The notes under the pieces were generated by a model. The model was not told the DNA's origin. It did not search any database and was given only the letters and a program-made list of their open reading frames with translations. Shown here piece by piece: positions 11,321 through 23,050 of a stretch of DNA of 64,000 nt; positions within the stretch are counted from its first letter, which is position 1, and every line of letters begins with the position of its first letter. Source of the stretch: Vicia villosa (lineage: Eukaryota > Streptophyta > Magnoliopsida > Fabales > Fabaceae). The position numbers and the translations under genes are program-made. The stretch spans positions 71,794,116 to 71,858,115 of the forward strand of contig NC_081184.1 of the NCBI RefSeq assembly GCF_029867415.1, written 5' to 3'.

Positions 11321-13063
11321 ATGGTTGCTGGAAGGAATGATGATGCCATTGCTGATGCATTGAGGATGTTGGCTGGATCTCTTGGCCAAATGCCTCAAGC
11401 TAATGCTGGAAATCGAAATGGTGATGATGATGAGTACCGTGCTTTGGGGAAGTTCCAACAGAACAATCCTCCTATCTTTGAGGGTGAGCATGAACCGGAT
11501 AAAGCTCAAGCTTGGTTGAAGGCGATTGAGAAGATTTTTCGAGTCATGAATTGTACCGATGCTCAGAGAGTGCAGTTTGGTACTCACATGCTGGAAAAGG
11601 AAGCTGAGGATTGGTGGGGCAATATGGCTCAGAGATTTGATGAGGAAGGTATTCAAGTTACTTGGGATCGTTTCCGCGATGCATTTTTGGAAAACTATTT
11701 TCTGGAAGATTGTCGTGGAAAGAAAGAAGTGGAATTCCTTGAGTTGAAGCAAGGAAATGGTACCGTGGCGGGGTATTCTGCTAGATTTCAAGAGCTTATC
11801 AAGTATTGTCCTTACTACAATACTATGAATGCGGAGAGGTCAAAGTGTTTGAAGTTTGTCAATGGTTTGAGACCGGATATCAAGAAGGCGATTGGTTACC
11901 AACAGATTACCCGTTTTACTGAGTTAATCAATAAGAGTCAGATTTATGATGAGGATAGTAGGGAGAGTGCTTCTCACTTCAAGGCGATGAATGATAAGAA
12001 AGGTCAATTCCGTGGAAAACCATACGACAATAAGAAGAAAGCTGGTTTTGGCGGAAAGCCAAGTGGGGGAGGATCTAGTGCTCCGATCAAGTGTTTCAAA
12101 TGTGGTGTTGAGGGACATCGTGCTGTTAATTGTTCCAAAGTCAAGGTAACATGTTTCAAGTGTGGCAAGAGTGGTCACAAGGAAAACGAGTGTAGAGGTG
12201 GTTCGAAGGTGACTTGCTACAATTGTGGAGAGCAAGGTCACATTAGCACCAAATGTGATAAGCCAAAGAAGGAACAAGCGAAAGGGAAAGTGTTTGCATT
12301 GTCTGGTGCGGAGGCTTCTACCGATGATAGGCTAATCCAAGGTAAGTGCTTCATTAATGGTACACCTTTGATTGCTATTATTGATACCGGTGCGATATAT
12401 TCTTTCATTTCTTTGGATTATGCTAAGAGATTGAATCTATTGTTATCTGATATGCATAGAAGTATGGTTATTGATACACCTGCTATGGGTTCTGTTTCTA
12501 CTTCTTTTGTGTGTTTGAATTGTCCTTTGAGTATTTTTGGTAGAGATTTTGGGATTGATTTAGTTTGTCTTCCGTTAGAGCAACTTGATGTGATTTTGGG
12601 CATAAATTGGTTGGAATTTAATCGTGTGTATATCAACTGCTTTGATAAGACTGTTATCTTTCCTAAAATGGGTGTTAAGGACGATTTATTTCTATCTGCT
12701 AAGCAAGTTAATGAATCTGTGAAGGATGGTGCTGAGTTGTTTATGTTATTGGCAACCGTAGATGTGCATGAGAAGAGAACCATTGGGGAATTGCCAATAG
12801 TTTGCGATTTTGTGGAGGTATTTCCTGAAGATGTAAGTGATTTACCGCCGGAACGTGAGGTTGAGTTTTCAATTGATTTAGTTCCTGGAACTAGTCCTGT
12901 ATCGATGGATCTGTATAGGATGTCTGCTTCTGAGTTAAAAGAGTTGAAGAGTCAACTTGAGGATTTGTTGGAGAAGAAGTTTATTCATCCTAGTGTATCG
13001 CCGTGGGGTACACCTATTTTGTTGGTTAAGAAGAAGGAAGGTTCTTTTGAGGCTTTGTGTTGA
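11321..13063 (+). pseudogene. Tekay gag-protease-RT N-terminus, frameshifted at end
   Basis: This polyprotein packages and processes the retrotransposon. The retrotransposon-gag domain (roughly residues 60-180) contains AEDWWGNMAQRF and GYSARFQELIKY. Three CCHC knuckles follow at about residues 257-313 (CFKCGVEGHRAVNC, CFKCGKSGHKENEC, CYNCGEQGHISTKC). The aspartic protease has its active-site DTGA at 12382-12393 (about residue 354). The reverse transcriptase N-terminus starts near 12840. Around 13043-13052 an extra base shifts the frame, ending this piece at 13063 just before the LCVDYR motif. An in-frame ATG exists at 11297, but 11321 is the more likely start because its product begins directly with the usual gag leader. 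Confidence 0.93.
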
Positions 13064-14404
13064 TTATAGGCAATTGAACAAAGTGACAATTAAGAACAAG
13101 TATCCACTTCCGTGGATTGATGATTTGATGGATCAGTTGGCTGGAGCGTGTGTGTTTAGACAGATTGATTTGAGGTCTGGGTATCATCAGATTCGTGTGA
13201 AGGCGAAGGATATTCAGAAGACTGCTTTTAGGACGAGGTATGGTCACTATGAGTATTCTGTTATGCCGTTTGGTGTGACTAATGCTCCTGGTGTATTCAT
13301 GGAGTATATGAATAGGATTTTCCATGATTATTTGGATAAGTTTGTGGTTGTGTTCATTGGTGATATTTTGATCTATTCCAAGAGTGAAGATGATCATGCT
13401 GAGCATTTGAGAATTGTGTTATCGGTGTTGAAAGAGAAGAGGTTGTTTGCTAAACTTTCTAAGTGCGAATTTTGGCTAAAGGAAGTGAGTTTTCTTGGCC
13501 ATGTGATCTCTAGTGGAGGTATTTCTGTTGACCCGTCGAAGATTGAAGCTATATCTCAGTGGGAAGCTCCTAAGTCTGGTTATTATAGGAAGTTCATTGA
13601 GGGATTTTCTAAGTTATCCTTGCCATTGACGTTGTTGACTAGAAAGGGTCAAGCTTTCATTTGGACTTCGCAATGTGAAGCGAATTTTCAAGAACTTAAG
13701 AGAAGACTGACTTCTGCTCCTATTTTGATTTTACCAGATCCGTTTGAACCGTTTGTGGTGTATTGTGATGCTTCATTGTTGCGTTTGGGAGGCGTTTTGA
13801 TGCAAAAAAGACAAGTGGTAGCTTATGCTTCAAGGCAACTTAAAATTCATGAGAGGAATTATCCGACGCATGATTTAGAGTTGGCCGCCGTTGTGTTTGT
13901 TTTGAAACTTTGGAGGCATTATTTGTTTGGATCAAGATTTGATGTGTATAGTGATCACAAGAGCTTGAAGTATTTGTTTGATCAGAAAGAGTTGAATATG
14001 AGGCAACGAAGATGGTTGGAATTCTTGAAGGATTATGATTTTAGTTTGAACTACCATCCTGGAAAAGCGAATGTTGTAGCCGATGCGTTGAGTAGGAAAT
14101 CATTGCATATGTCTATGTTGATGGTTCGAGAGTTTGACTTGTTGGAACAATTTAGAGATTTGAGTTTGGTTTGTGAAGCGACGTCTTCGTGTGTTAAGCT
14201 TGGTATGTTGAAGCTTACGAGTGGTATTCTTGATGAGATTAGAGAAGGTCAGAAATCAGATTTGAAATTGGTGGACATTGTGACATTGATTAACCAAGGT
14301 AAAGGTGGTGATTTTCGGATTGACGAGAATGGTATTGTGAGATGTCGTGATCGAGTTTGTATTCAGGATGTTATGGATTTGAGGAAGAAAATTCTTGAGG
14401 AAGG
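13053..14404 (+). pseudogene. Tekay reverse transcriptase and RNase H, catalytic lesion
   Basis: This continues the pol gene in the next frame. The palm motifs [10 protein letters not shown] and [14 protein letters not shown] are clear. The catalytic box reads [12 protein letters not shown]: the codon at 13359-13361 is GGT where the family has an aspartate codon, so one of the paired catalytic aspartates is lost. Near 13575 an in-frame loss of about 11 residues removes the conserved block normally ahead of [12 protein letters not shown]. The RNase H domain retains its acidic signatures ([28 protein letters not shown]). The frame is cut at 14405 by the inserted Tat/Ogre-type element; coding resumes at 37245 with the integrase zinc finger. 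Confidence 0.93.
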
Positions 14405-17400
14405 TGTTGCACCCCAAAATTTTCCCTCTTTCTCTGTGCTTTAAGTTATGGAAGACATTTATTTCGTCGTTCGAAAAGTAAGAAAAATAATAAAGAGTTT
14501 CTCATCTGAGTGTGTGAGCTTGTTAAGATCCAACGGAGGTTAATTGGATTGTGTGTTGAGGTTGCTTTTATGCTTAAGTCAACTTTGTCTTCAAAGATTA
14601 GTCAAGGCATTGCTATTCATTGATAAATCAAGGCACTATTATGCATTCCAATTTATTGATGGTTTATCGTACAAGTTTGGTTCGAATTAAGGAATCGAGA
14701 TTGAATTTGGGGTCCATTGAAGTTTGCAAGTGGATTGAGATTTATTCACCAAAAATATACATTCAAATTCATTGTTCAATTCATCATTATCCATACAATA
14801 TCCATATTTCCATTACAAAATATAGTATTATCCATTACACATCCAAATCCATGATTCAGTCGGGAGAAAATACATAAAAACACTTTTGGTATATGGTTTC
14901 TAATGCTAATCATCCTGACAAATTTGTTCACATATCCCGGCTGCACAAGACATCACAGAAACCGAACCAAAAATCCTGCATTCATTCAAAACCACCTGCA
15001 ACTTCAATCTTAAACCGACCCCTGCATAAAAACCGGTTCAATCTCAGCTCAGCCCAGAAAACCGGTTCAAAAATTCAGAAGTTTAATACAGTGATAAAAG
15101 AGGATCAATAACAGTTCAGGAAAGAAAACTCAGAAAGAGACCAAGAGAAAATCAGCGAGAACAAAAAACTCAGAAAAAACTCAGAATAGAAAAAAAGAAG
15201 AACCAAGAACGTAACAAACTTCTCTCATCTGAGAGCTCTCTGAATTCACCTTCATCATCTTCAAATCTTCCTCTCCCAATTCGAACAATCATCATCACCG
15301 AGCCATTGTTCTTCACTCTTGAATCCTCTCTCCATATTCAACGCTACATCATCATCGATCTACAAGAACGACTCGATTTTCATCATCGTCTTCACCACGA
15401 CATCAACTGCACAGAAGAAGGAGAAGAAGAAATGAGAATCTGAAAAACGAAAGCAAAAGATTAACGTGTGATTACATTGATTTCTCATTACCGACGCTAT
15501 CATCACATCGCAACAACAACAACATCCCGCCTTCGTCATCGATCCTCGGCAATCCTCATCGAGATACATCTTCGGCATCAACGAGGCAACGACCTCACCT
15601 TTGGCCACAACAACAACAAAATGCAGAAACGGAAGGAGATTGGGACGAGAACGAGATACGAGATCGAGACATTGAGAGGCGAAACGAACAGATCGAGAGC
15701 GGAGACGGAGAGGTTCGAATCGAGAGTGAGGCGATAGAAGAGAGTTGAAACGAGAGGATGATGAGAGGGATCCATTTGCTCACGGCGGCGAATCGAAGAA
15801 GCCACCAGAAAAGGAGACCTCCGCCGCGCCGTTGAATCGTGAGAAGAGGAAATTTGTTTTGCTCAGAGAAATTCCAATGTCACCCTAACGTAAACCTAAT
15901 CCTCTTCTTTAATCTTAGTTTTTTTTTATTAACGATAATTTTGACTTGGTTAATAGGAATTAATTGATATTTATTATGTTTAATGGATCATAAAGTCTGA
16001 GCTAATATGCATTTGATATGATTAATGGGTCGATCAATTGAATACTGAGATTATTGTCAACAAAAGTTGAATGTAATTGGATCAAACAAAATTGAACAAT
16101 CTTTGGGCCTTATCACGAAAATGCTGATCTCCACACCCCTGTGAGCCCGCTACACCCGCTATTTTTGGCTGAAACTATAACAAAAAAGCTATTGGGCTAA
16201 ACAAAGTGGGCCTGCGCCCTCATCTTCACTCTGCACCATCATTTCCATAATAAACCCCCTGTTTCTCATATTTCTTGCTAGTATTTAGATTTCTTCACAT
16301 GTTTTCTTTTGATTAAACAATATATAATAAAAACAATTTTCTTGTGAGATTTTAGCATAGTAAAACATGTAAAAAATCATTTGTGTGTTCATTTTTAGAT
16401 AGAAAATGCTATGAAAAATATTGTATTTTGTTAGCTTCTTAACATGATAAAAAATGAATAAAAACATGTAATATTTTGCTTGTTAGAATTTTAATATTTT
16501 GTACATAGTTTTGTACATAGTTTTGTTCTCTTACTTTGAGATAAAAATGTCATAAAAAAACAATTTAATCTTGCTAGATTTTCTTTTAGAATTCACTTAG
16601 AATTTAATTTCTCTTATTTTCTATGGTCGGTGCATGCTTCCTTGTTATTACTGATGCGTTTGCTGAGATGTGCGAGGTACTTCGAGAGAGCCCTCGATTG
16701 AGATTCGACTTGCTTTGTGTTCCACTTTATTTGTGAGACACGAATTCGCTTCCAGTGCGATTGATATGCGTCGTGTTCCACTTTATTTGTGGGACACGAA
16801 CCTATTTCCGATGCCGGTCACCCGATCTCTCAGTCATTGAGATGTATATTCCTGCATTGTCTGGCTTGTGTTCTCTTGCAGGTTGCTTATGTGGTCATGC
16901 TCGACGTGTACCACATGTCGCTCGTGATTTACTTTCACGACGACGCTTTCTGACTCGCTTTGCTTGACGATGGCTTACTCGAAGTATTCCAGACTTCCCT
17001 GCTTACGCTTGCTAGCTCATTGCGGATTTGCTATCCGTTCAGTATTGGCCCCTTGTCCCTTTTACCGCTTTCCGCATCATCCTATAACATGAGAAGTAGG
17101 ACTTAGACATGCATCTGGCCAAGCCCTCGAAAGAGGCTCTGTTTTTGTTGGTGTGTTTATATTTGTGCTTTGCGGCAGGGAGTCACGGTGTAATAAGTCC
17201 TATATGGCACTCCGTTATGTCCTCATGGAAGGCATGCGGAAAGGGTTAGCAATCAACCCCCGCCTAGTCTCATCGAGTCTGTTCAGTATGCGCACGCTAC
17301 GCGTCGCTCGCTTCTGAACCTGCACAAGATCTTGTTATCGAGTATGTTAGGAAAAGGGTTCATGTAGCCGGACCCCCGCCTTTCCTATAGCTCGCGTTGT

Positions 17401-18234
17401 TCGACGTTGACGCTCGGTGTACGCACGCACCGTTTTCCTTTACGATCCATGACGGCTTGGTTGCTGAGAGGGATACGCTCCTCTTGTCTATGGCCCGATC
17501 ATTTTCGCGAGGTCTAATGCTTGGTTGACTTGGGTTGAGTTGCTCCCCTTGGCTATGGCGGGACCGCTTTTCTACCATTCGGTCAGTGCCGTTGGTTTGT
17601 TTGCTTTACGAGCGGATGCTCGTTTGTGTGCTATTTGTTTGCTTCCCTTTTCCCCCGTAGGTTGTTAGTTTAGTTTAGACTTGTACCTTTTGTATGATAA
17701 CATTAGGTAGCAAGCTTTCCCCCTTAGTTTAGGTTTTCCTCATGCATTCTTTAAAACACAAACCACACTCTTTGATTTTCTTTTCTTAAGAGCTTGTTAT
17801 TTCCGCTCCATTCCCAGCACAAGTCTCCAAAGGTCGAGCAGCGGAGTGTGAATGTAACCTGTTCACCTAAAAAACACAAAACAAACAGAAATTAGTTAGC
17901 CGAGCTACGGTAGCTCTGATTCTGCAAAACAGATACGTAGGCAGCGGGGTAGGGCCCGTGCGAGCATAATCCTTTCTTTTCCCTACATTATGCATTCATT
18001 TTAGTCCAGATTAGCGCATTTTGCTTACACACCCATAGGTTTAGACATAAGCATGGATACCATCGAGTACGATGGGCGCGAGGGGTGCTAACACCTTCCC
18101 CTCGCGTAACCGACTCCCTTACCCTTTTTCTCTATTCGTGAGACCGTTGTTTGTTTTGTGGTTTGCTGGCATTCCCTTCCTTTTCAGGATAAATATGTTA
18201 GTGGCGACTCTGTTAATTTTCGCGGGTAGCGACT
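14405..18234 (+). repeat. Tat/Ogre-type 5' LTR
   Basis: The LTR starts TGTTGCACCCCAAAATTTTC and ends near TAGCGACT (the other copy ends TAGCGACA). Near its end are the motif GGGTGCTAACACCTTCCC (18083-18100) and TGGCGACTCTG (18202-18212), a partial copy of the primer site that follows. A 13-bp duplication at about 16501-16526 is absent from the other LTR. The open frames inside (for example 15468-15737) recur in the 3' copy simply because the LTRs are near-identical; they have no recognised domain. Confidence 0.93.
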
Positions 18235-18236
18235 GC

Positions 18237-18254
18237 TGGCGACTCTGCTGGGGA
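18237..18254 (+). other. Tat/Ogre-type primer-binding site
   Basis: TGGCGACTCTGCTGGGGA follows the 5' LTR after two bases. It is identical to the site after the second Tat/Ogre LTR (61940-61957). Arginine tRNA is the primer reported for Ogre elements; I could not check the tRNA sequence. Confidence 0.85.
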
Positions 18255-18679
18255 GAAGTCTCGACCTTTTGCTGGTCCGGACATAGCGAGTCGATCCTAG
18301 CGCTGGTGTGTTTATCATTGGGTGTTTTACTGCTTTGCATATTTACCTGTTTGCATTGCATTCTATGTGCGCTTTTACTTTTCTGCATCATATTCTGGAC
18401 TGGATGGATTTCTATTTGTGGGTGGGTGTTTCAAGAGGTAAAAGGCCCAATACCCAGGCTATGAGTGATACCATAGGAACTAGGACTAGAGTGGCCGTGA
18501 CGGACAGAAGGCGTATGCCTGCTTGATCTGATCACGTATCCACGGGCAGAGCTTGGTGGAATGAGGCAATATCGTATGATAATGCCTACATTCGATCCTC
18601 TGTTGGCTTTTTGACCTACCTTGGCCTAGATTTACCCGTGAGTGGGGCGGGAATCAATCATTGCTTAACAGGTACATTG
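18255..18679. other. Leader of the Tat/Ogre-type element
   Basis: This is non-coding leader immediately after the primer site. No domain is recognisable in any frame. Confidence 0.5.
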
Positions 18680-18870
18680 TTGGTGACCGCTGTTCTCGTT
18701 CGTGGGTTACCACTGTTCTCGTTCGTGGGTTACCGCTGTTCTTGTTCGAGTGTACTATTGGTTCCTGTTCATGGGGTACTATGGTTCTTGTTCGAGTGGT
18801 AATCTATGTCCTATTCCATTGTGTTGGTGACTATATGTTCTGGTTCCGATGGTAACTTGTTCCGTTGGTG
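18680..18870 (+). repeat. Short tandem repeat in leader
   Basis: Roughly eight degenerate units of 22-24 bp built around GTTCTCGTTCGTGGGTTACC follow one another. The first two are nearly identical and the rest drift (GTTCTTGTTCGAGTG..., GTTCCTGTTCATGGGGTAC). Confidence 0.7.
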
Positions 18871-19030
18871 ACTTGTGGTTTGTGTGGTGGTCTGAAGCTG
18901 CCCCGAACCTTTGAACTGGTGCCGTGTGATCTCTCGGCGTCCCAGATATATCCAGTATTGTGGTTCTCACCACTTTGCATCATTGCATATTTACTTTTCC
19001 AAAAAATGATGTACAAAAAATAACTAGCAT

Positions 19031-19145
19031 ACATGTTCCTTTCATTTCCAAGGAATCATATCTTTAAGCCTAGTGTCGAGCTTTTCCATCTCTTGCTTGC
19101 TAAAAAATTAAAACACGAGGATTCCTTGGAAATTGAATGAACATG
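19031..19145. repeat. Inverted repeat, possible leader stem-loop
   Basis: The arm at 19032-19058 and the reverse complement of 19119-19145 agree at about 23 of 27 positions, including the unbroken core ATTTCCAAGGAATC. The loop is about 60 bases. In RNA this could form a strong hairpin in the 5' leader, where packaging or dimerisation signals lie in other retroelements. That function is a guess. Confidence 0.6.
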
Positions 19146-19494
19146 GCATTGCATTTATATCATGCATCTCATACATCTCATTCATAACAGGTGTTCAAGA
19201 TCAAGGGTCTCCTATTCAGACTTGGTACTCTCACTAGACTCAGAGACTTGATTGGTTCTTATTGTATGTTCAAAGATCGGTCATGGAACTTTGTGGGACG
19301 ATCAAGAGGAAAGTTCAGTTGTGGTTCTTTTCGAAGACTTATCTTATGCTCATTTGCTTCCATGGTTGCTTTATTTTCAACTGGTTAAGTTCCCTGTATT
19401 GATGTTTGCAAGTTCTCTGCTTAATGATGATGACACTGGGTGTGAGTTCTATCTTAAGGCACCTGGTTATGATGTTTAGATCTACAAGTCTTTG
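19146..19494. other. Leader, no feature seen
   Basis: Non-coding sequence between the inverted repeat and the dispersed repeat block. Two overlapping short open frames have no recognisable product. Confidence 0.4.
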
Positions 19495-20420
19495 AAGTTG
19501 CTTGGGGCTCCCGCACGAGGGATAAGCAAGACATTGTCTATCTTGAGCATTGCACCATTTGCATTGCTCGAATCCCTAAAGCACTTACAAATTCCGTGTG
19601 ACTTCGCCATAATTTTCTGCTAAGCAGTAATCGAGAGTGATATGCAGAGACACCTCTCATTCTCAAGGTTCAGCTTCATATTCCGAGTCACCTCCTCCTC
19701 CTGGAGTTTCCTTGTCGCTAGCATTTTCTTGTCAACAGAGACGAAAGAGAAACAAGTGGACGTACTCCCAGTGCCTTGTATCCAAGTTACTTCCTTGCTT
19801 GTTGGAATTTAAGTTGGTTGCTTTGGATCTTTCTCACCACAGATAGCTCTCTTAACTTCAATGACAATACTCGGTGTGTTCCATGCTGGGGCACCTGATC
19901 ATAATGTCAAGCCTTACAAGGTGTTGAGGTACAAAGAGTCCAAGACTTGCTCGATACAGAGATGTTTGAGTTTATTCATAATGGTTTGTACTGGTCAATC
20001 CCATTTCATCTGCTGCAAGTAGAATGTTTGTTCTTCCTCGAGGAGTAACTCATGAGAATCACTTGCAACTTGCACTTCAAGAGGCTTCCTTCCCAACAAC
20101 TGTTGTGTGTTCCAAGTAATGACTTTGAAAGCCAAGCGTCAGAGGCTATTGTTGTTCGCCGATAGCAATACAAGTTTCCTCCATTCATGATGGTGATTTC
20201 TGTTTCAGCAGCTATGTTTAGGGCTCCCGACCGAGGGATAAGCAAGACTCCGTGTTCTTGAGTTCGCATCATTGGCAGCTCAAATCCCTAAAGCATTCAT
20301 AAACTCCAGTCGCTGTGTTTGGGGCTCCCGACCGAGGGATAATCAAGACGCCTTGTATCTTGAGTTTGTGCACCACTGGCATGACTCAAATCCCTAAAAG
20401 TTGGACACTTACAATTGTTG
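19495..20420 (+). repeat. Three degenerate repeats in internal region
   Basis: A block with the shape GGGGCTCCCG(A/C)CCGAGGGATAA...CAAGAC...AAATCCCTAAAG recurs at about 19503, 20220 and 20320. Each is about 100 bp, ending in a similar 'cacttacaaattcc...gtgtgact' tail. Sequence between the first two copies is anonymous. No coding capacity is visible. Confidence 0.6.
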
Positions 20421-21264
20421 TATGACTTTGTCGGAACCTTCTCTTGGGAAGTAATCTAAGGTGTTCTACAGGAACGTATGTTGACGTTTGGTGTGTTTTC
20501 CACTATGGGGCACTTGGTTATCTGATTGAAGGCTATCAGTCATTCAAAGACAAGGTTCAAGACCTGATTGACACTGAGGCTATCACATGCACTCCTAAAG
20601 GCTAGAATTGAAGTTCTCCTTTGACTTAACGGATCTTCTGAAGCAATAAGTCCATACGGAGAGGATCTCCTCAACATTGGCAATTCTTAATTCATCATGC
20701 ATGTTCATGTTTAAGCTTTCTTGATTTGTTCAATATTGTTGGATGCAAAACTTGTTTATTTTTGAACTATAATCATAATGCATTGGATATGTTTGTCTTG
20801 AAAAAAATCCATTCGCTTTTGCTCTTATATGTTTTTTTATGCTTTTTTGTGATACTTAACTCTTGCTACATAAAGCATGATAACTCCGAAGGGGGAATGA
20901 TGAGCATAATACCAATAACCTCAAATGGTATGCTTTTGAGTAGAACCCTGTTGATGATGTACAGGCATTGTTTCAAATTCCCGAACACTGGAGATATAAG
21001 GGAGTGAAACCTTCGTTAACCCCTCTGAGCCTTCGAAGTAGGAGTTTCTTTTCTATTAAAAAAACCCTTATTTTTAACCCAGGGGCCGGGTAGTGTTCAG
21101 TTAACCTGGTTGAGCATTCAAAATTCATCAGGAGTGTGCACTTAAGGATACAACAATGGTTATCCCTCGCATCAGGAGGACGAAATGTCAAAACCACAAC
21201 GGTTATCCCTCACCTCAGGAGGTTGAGACATCAAAATTATTCCTCACCTCCGGAGGTTGAGACC
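20421..21264. other. Internal region of Tat/Ogre-type element before nested insertion
   Basis: Mostly anonymous. From about 21125 to 21264 three imperfect units of roughly 45-50 bp share GGTTATCCCTC(A/G)C and TCAGGAGG. The repeat continues at 29530 after the nested Sirevirus, so that element inserted within this small tandem array. The last five bases, AGACC (21260-21264), are its target duplication. Confidence 0.55.
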
Positions 21265-22475
21265 TGAAGGATAGAAAAACACTTAGAAAGGGGGGGTTTG
21301 AATAAGTGTGACTTTAAAAACTTGAACGGTAACAATAAATTGCACAGTTATTTTTATCCTGGTTCGTTGTTAACTAAACTACTCCAGTCCACCCCCGCAG
21401 AGATGATTTACCTCAACTGAGGATTTAATCCACTAATCGCACGGATTACAATGGTTTTCCACTTAGTCAGCAACTAAGTCTTCTAGAGTCTTCTGATCAC
21501 ACACTGATCACTCCAGGAACAACTGCTTAGATACCCTCTAAGACTTTTCTAGAGTCTACTGATCCACACGATCACTCTAGTTACAACTGCTTAGTTCACT
21601 CCTAAGACTTTCCTAGAGTATTCTGATCCACACGATCACTCTAGTTCCTTACAACTTAATGTAATCAATTCTAAGAGTATTACAATTGCTTCTTAAAAGC
21701 GATAATCACAAACTGTGATATTTCTCTTAATCGTTTAAGCTTAATCTCACTAAAATATTACAGCAGCAATGTAGTGAGCTTTGATGAAGATGAAGATTCT
21801 GAGTTTTGATTTGAACAGCGTTTCAGCAAGTTAATTTGAGGTTGTTTTCATTCAGAGTCGTTAACCTTGCTTCTCATCAGAACTTCATATTTATAGGCGT
21901 TGGAGAAGATGACCGTTGAACGCATTTAATGCTTTGCGTGTTCCGTACAGCATCGCATTTAATGTTTATACGCTTTTGTCAACTACCTCGAGCCTTGTTC
22001 ACGCTGTGTCTACTGACGTAGCCTTTAATAGCTTTTAACGTTCCTTTTGTCAGTCAGCGTAGCTTGCCACTTGTACTTCCTTCTGATTCTGATGTTTGTG
22101 AATACAACGTTTGAATATCATCAGAGTCAAACAGCTTGGTGCAAAGCATCTTCTGATCTTCTGACCTTGAAGTGCTTCTGAGCGTGATACCATCAGAACT
22201 TCAGTGCTTCTGATCTCTTGTTCTTCTGATGCTTCCATAGACCCATGTTCTGATTCTGCTTCGACCATCTTCTGATGTCTTGCCAGACCATGTTCTGATG
22301 TTGCATGCTGAACCCTTGAGACAAAGCTTCTGAGCGCTGAATTATGCGTACTCTTTATATATTTCCTGAAAAGGAAATTGCATTGGATTAGAGTACCATA
22401 TTATCTTAAGCAAAATTCATATTATTGTTATCATCAAAACTAAGATAATTGATCAGAACAAATCTTGTTCTAACA
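21265..22475 (-). repeat. Sirevirus 3' LTR
   Basis: On the plus strand it reads TGAAGGATAG...GTTCTAACA. It contains repeated TCTAGAGT..TCTGATC blocks of about 70-75 bp in its first third (about 21480-21650). The sequence TATAAATAT on the minus strand at 21895-21887 is a likely TATA box. It pairs with 28303-29513. Confidence 0.95.
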
Positions 22476-22477
22476 AT

Positions 22478-22640
22478 CTCCCCCTTTTTGATGATGACAA
22501 AAACATATATAAATGATATGAATTTGCAATTAGAAAGAACGGATGGCAAAAGACAAATTACACAGCTATAGCATAAGCATATGAATATGTCTCCCCCTGA
22601 GATTAACAATCTCCCCCTGAGATAAATAATCTCCCCCTGA
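22478..22640 (-). other. Cluster of polypurine tracts
   Basis: On the minus strand, AAAAAGGGGGAGA directly borders the 3' LTR (22478-22490). Three more TCAGGGGGAG copies follow at 22591, 22611 and 22631, and another AAAGGGGGAGA lies near 23549-23560. Repeated polypurine tracts are a known Sirevirus hallmark; the one next to the LTR primes plus-strand synthesis. Confidence 0.85.
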
Positions 22641-22727
22641 AATAAATACTCGAAGAACTTTAATAAAAGACTTCCCTGATTATTTCGGTAGAGACGATCA
22701 TATAAGCTTTTGTCTTCAGAGAATTCA

Positions 22728-23050
22728 TAGCTTCTGACTTCTGCTTCCATTGGACAGCTTCAGAACTAGAATTTTTTTGGATTCCTAGAACACTCACAGC
22801 TTCTGATTCCTGCTTCCATCTAGGACAGCTTCAGAACTTGAATTTCTTTGATCTTCTGAACATTCACAGCTTCTGACTTCTGCTTCCATCTAGGACAGCT
22901 TCAGAACTTGAATTTCTTTGATCTTCTGAACATTCACAGCTTCTGATTTCTGCTTCCCTCGGATAGCTTCAGAACTTGAGTTTTCTGGATCTTTGGAACA
23001 TTCGCAGCTTCTGATTTCTGCTTCCCTCGGATAGCTTCAGAGCTTTGAAT
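22728..23050 (-). repeat. 70-bp tandem repeat in Sirevirus 3' untranslated region
   Basis: About four and a half copies of a 70-bp unit (CACAGCTTCTGACTTCTGCTTCC...GGACAGCTTCAGAACTTG, given here as two parts) lie head to tail. The middle copies are nearly identical and the outer ones drift. Confidence 0.8.

Noticed and set aside
15468..15805. Open frames present twice (also 34485-34822), which might look like a conserved gene family
   Set aside because: The two copies are the paired LTRs of one recent insertion, so identity reflects age; the products are low-complexity with no domain.
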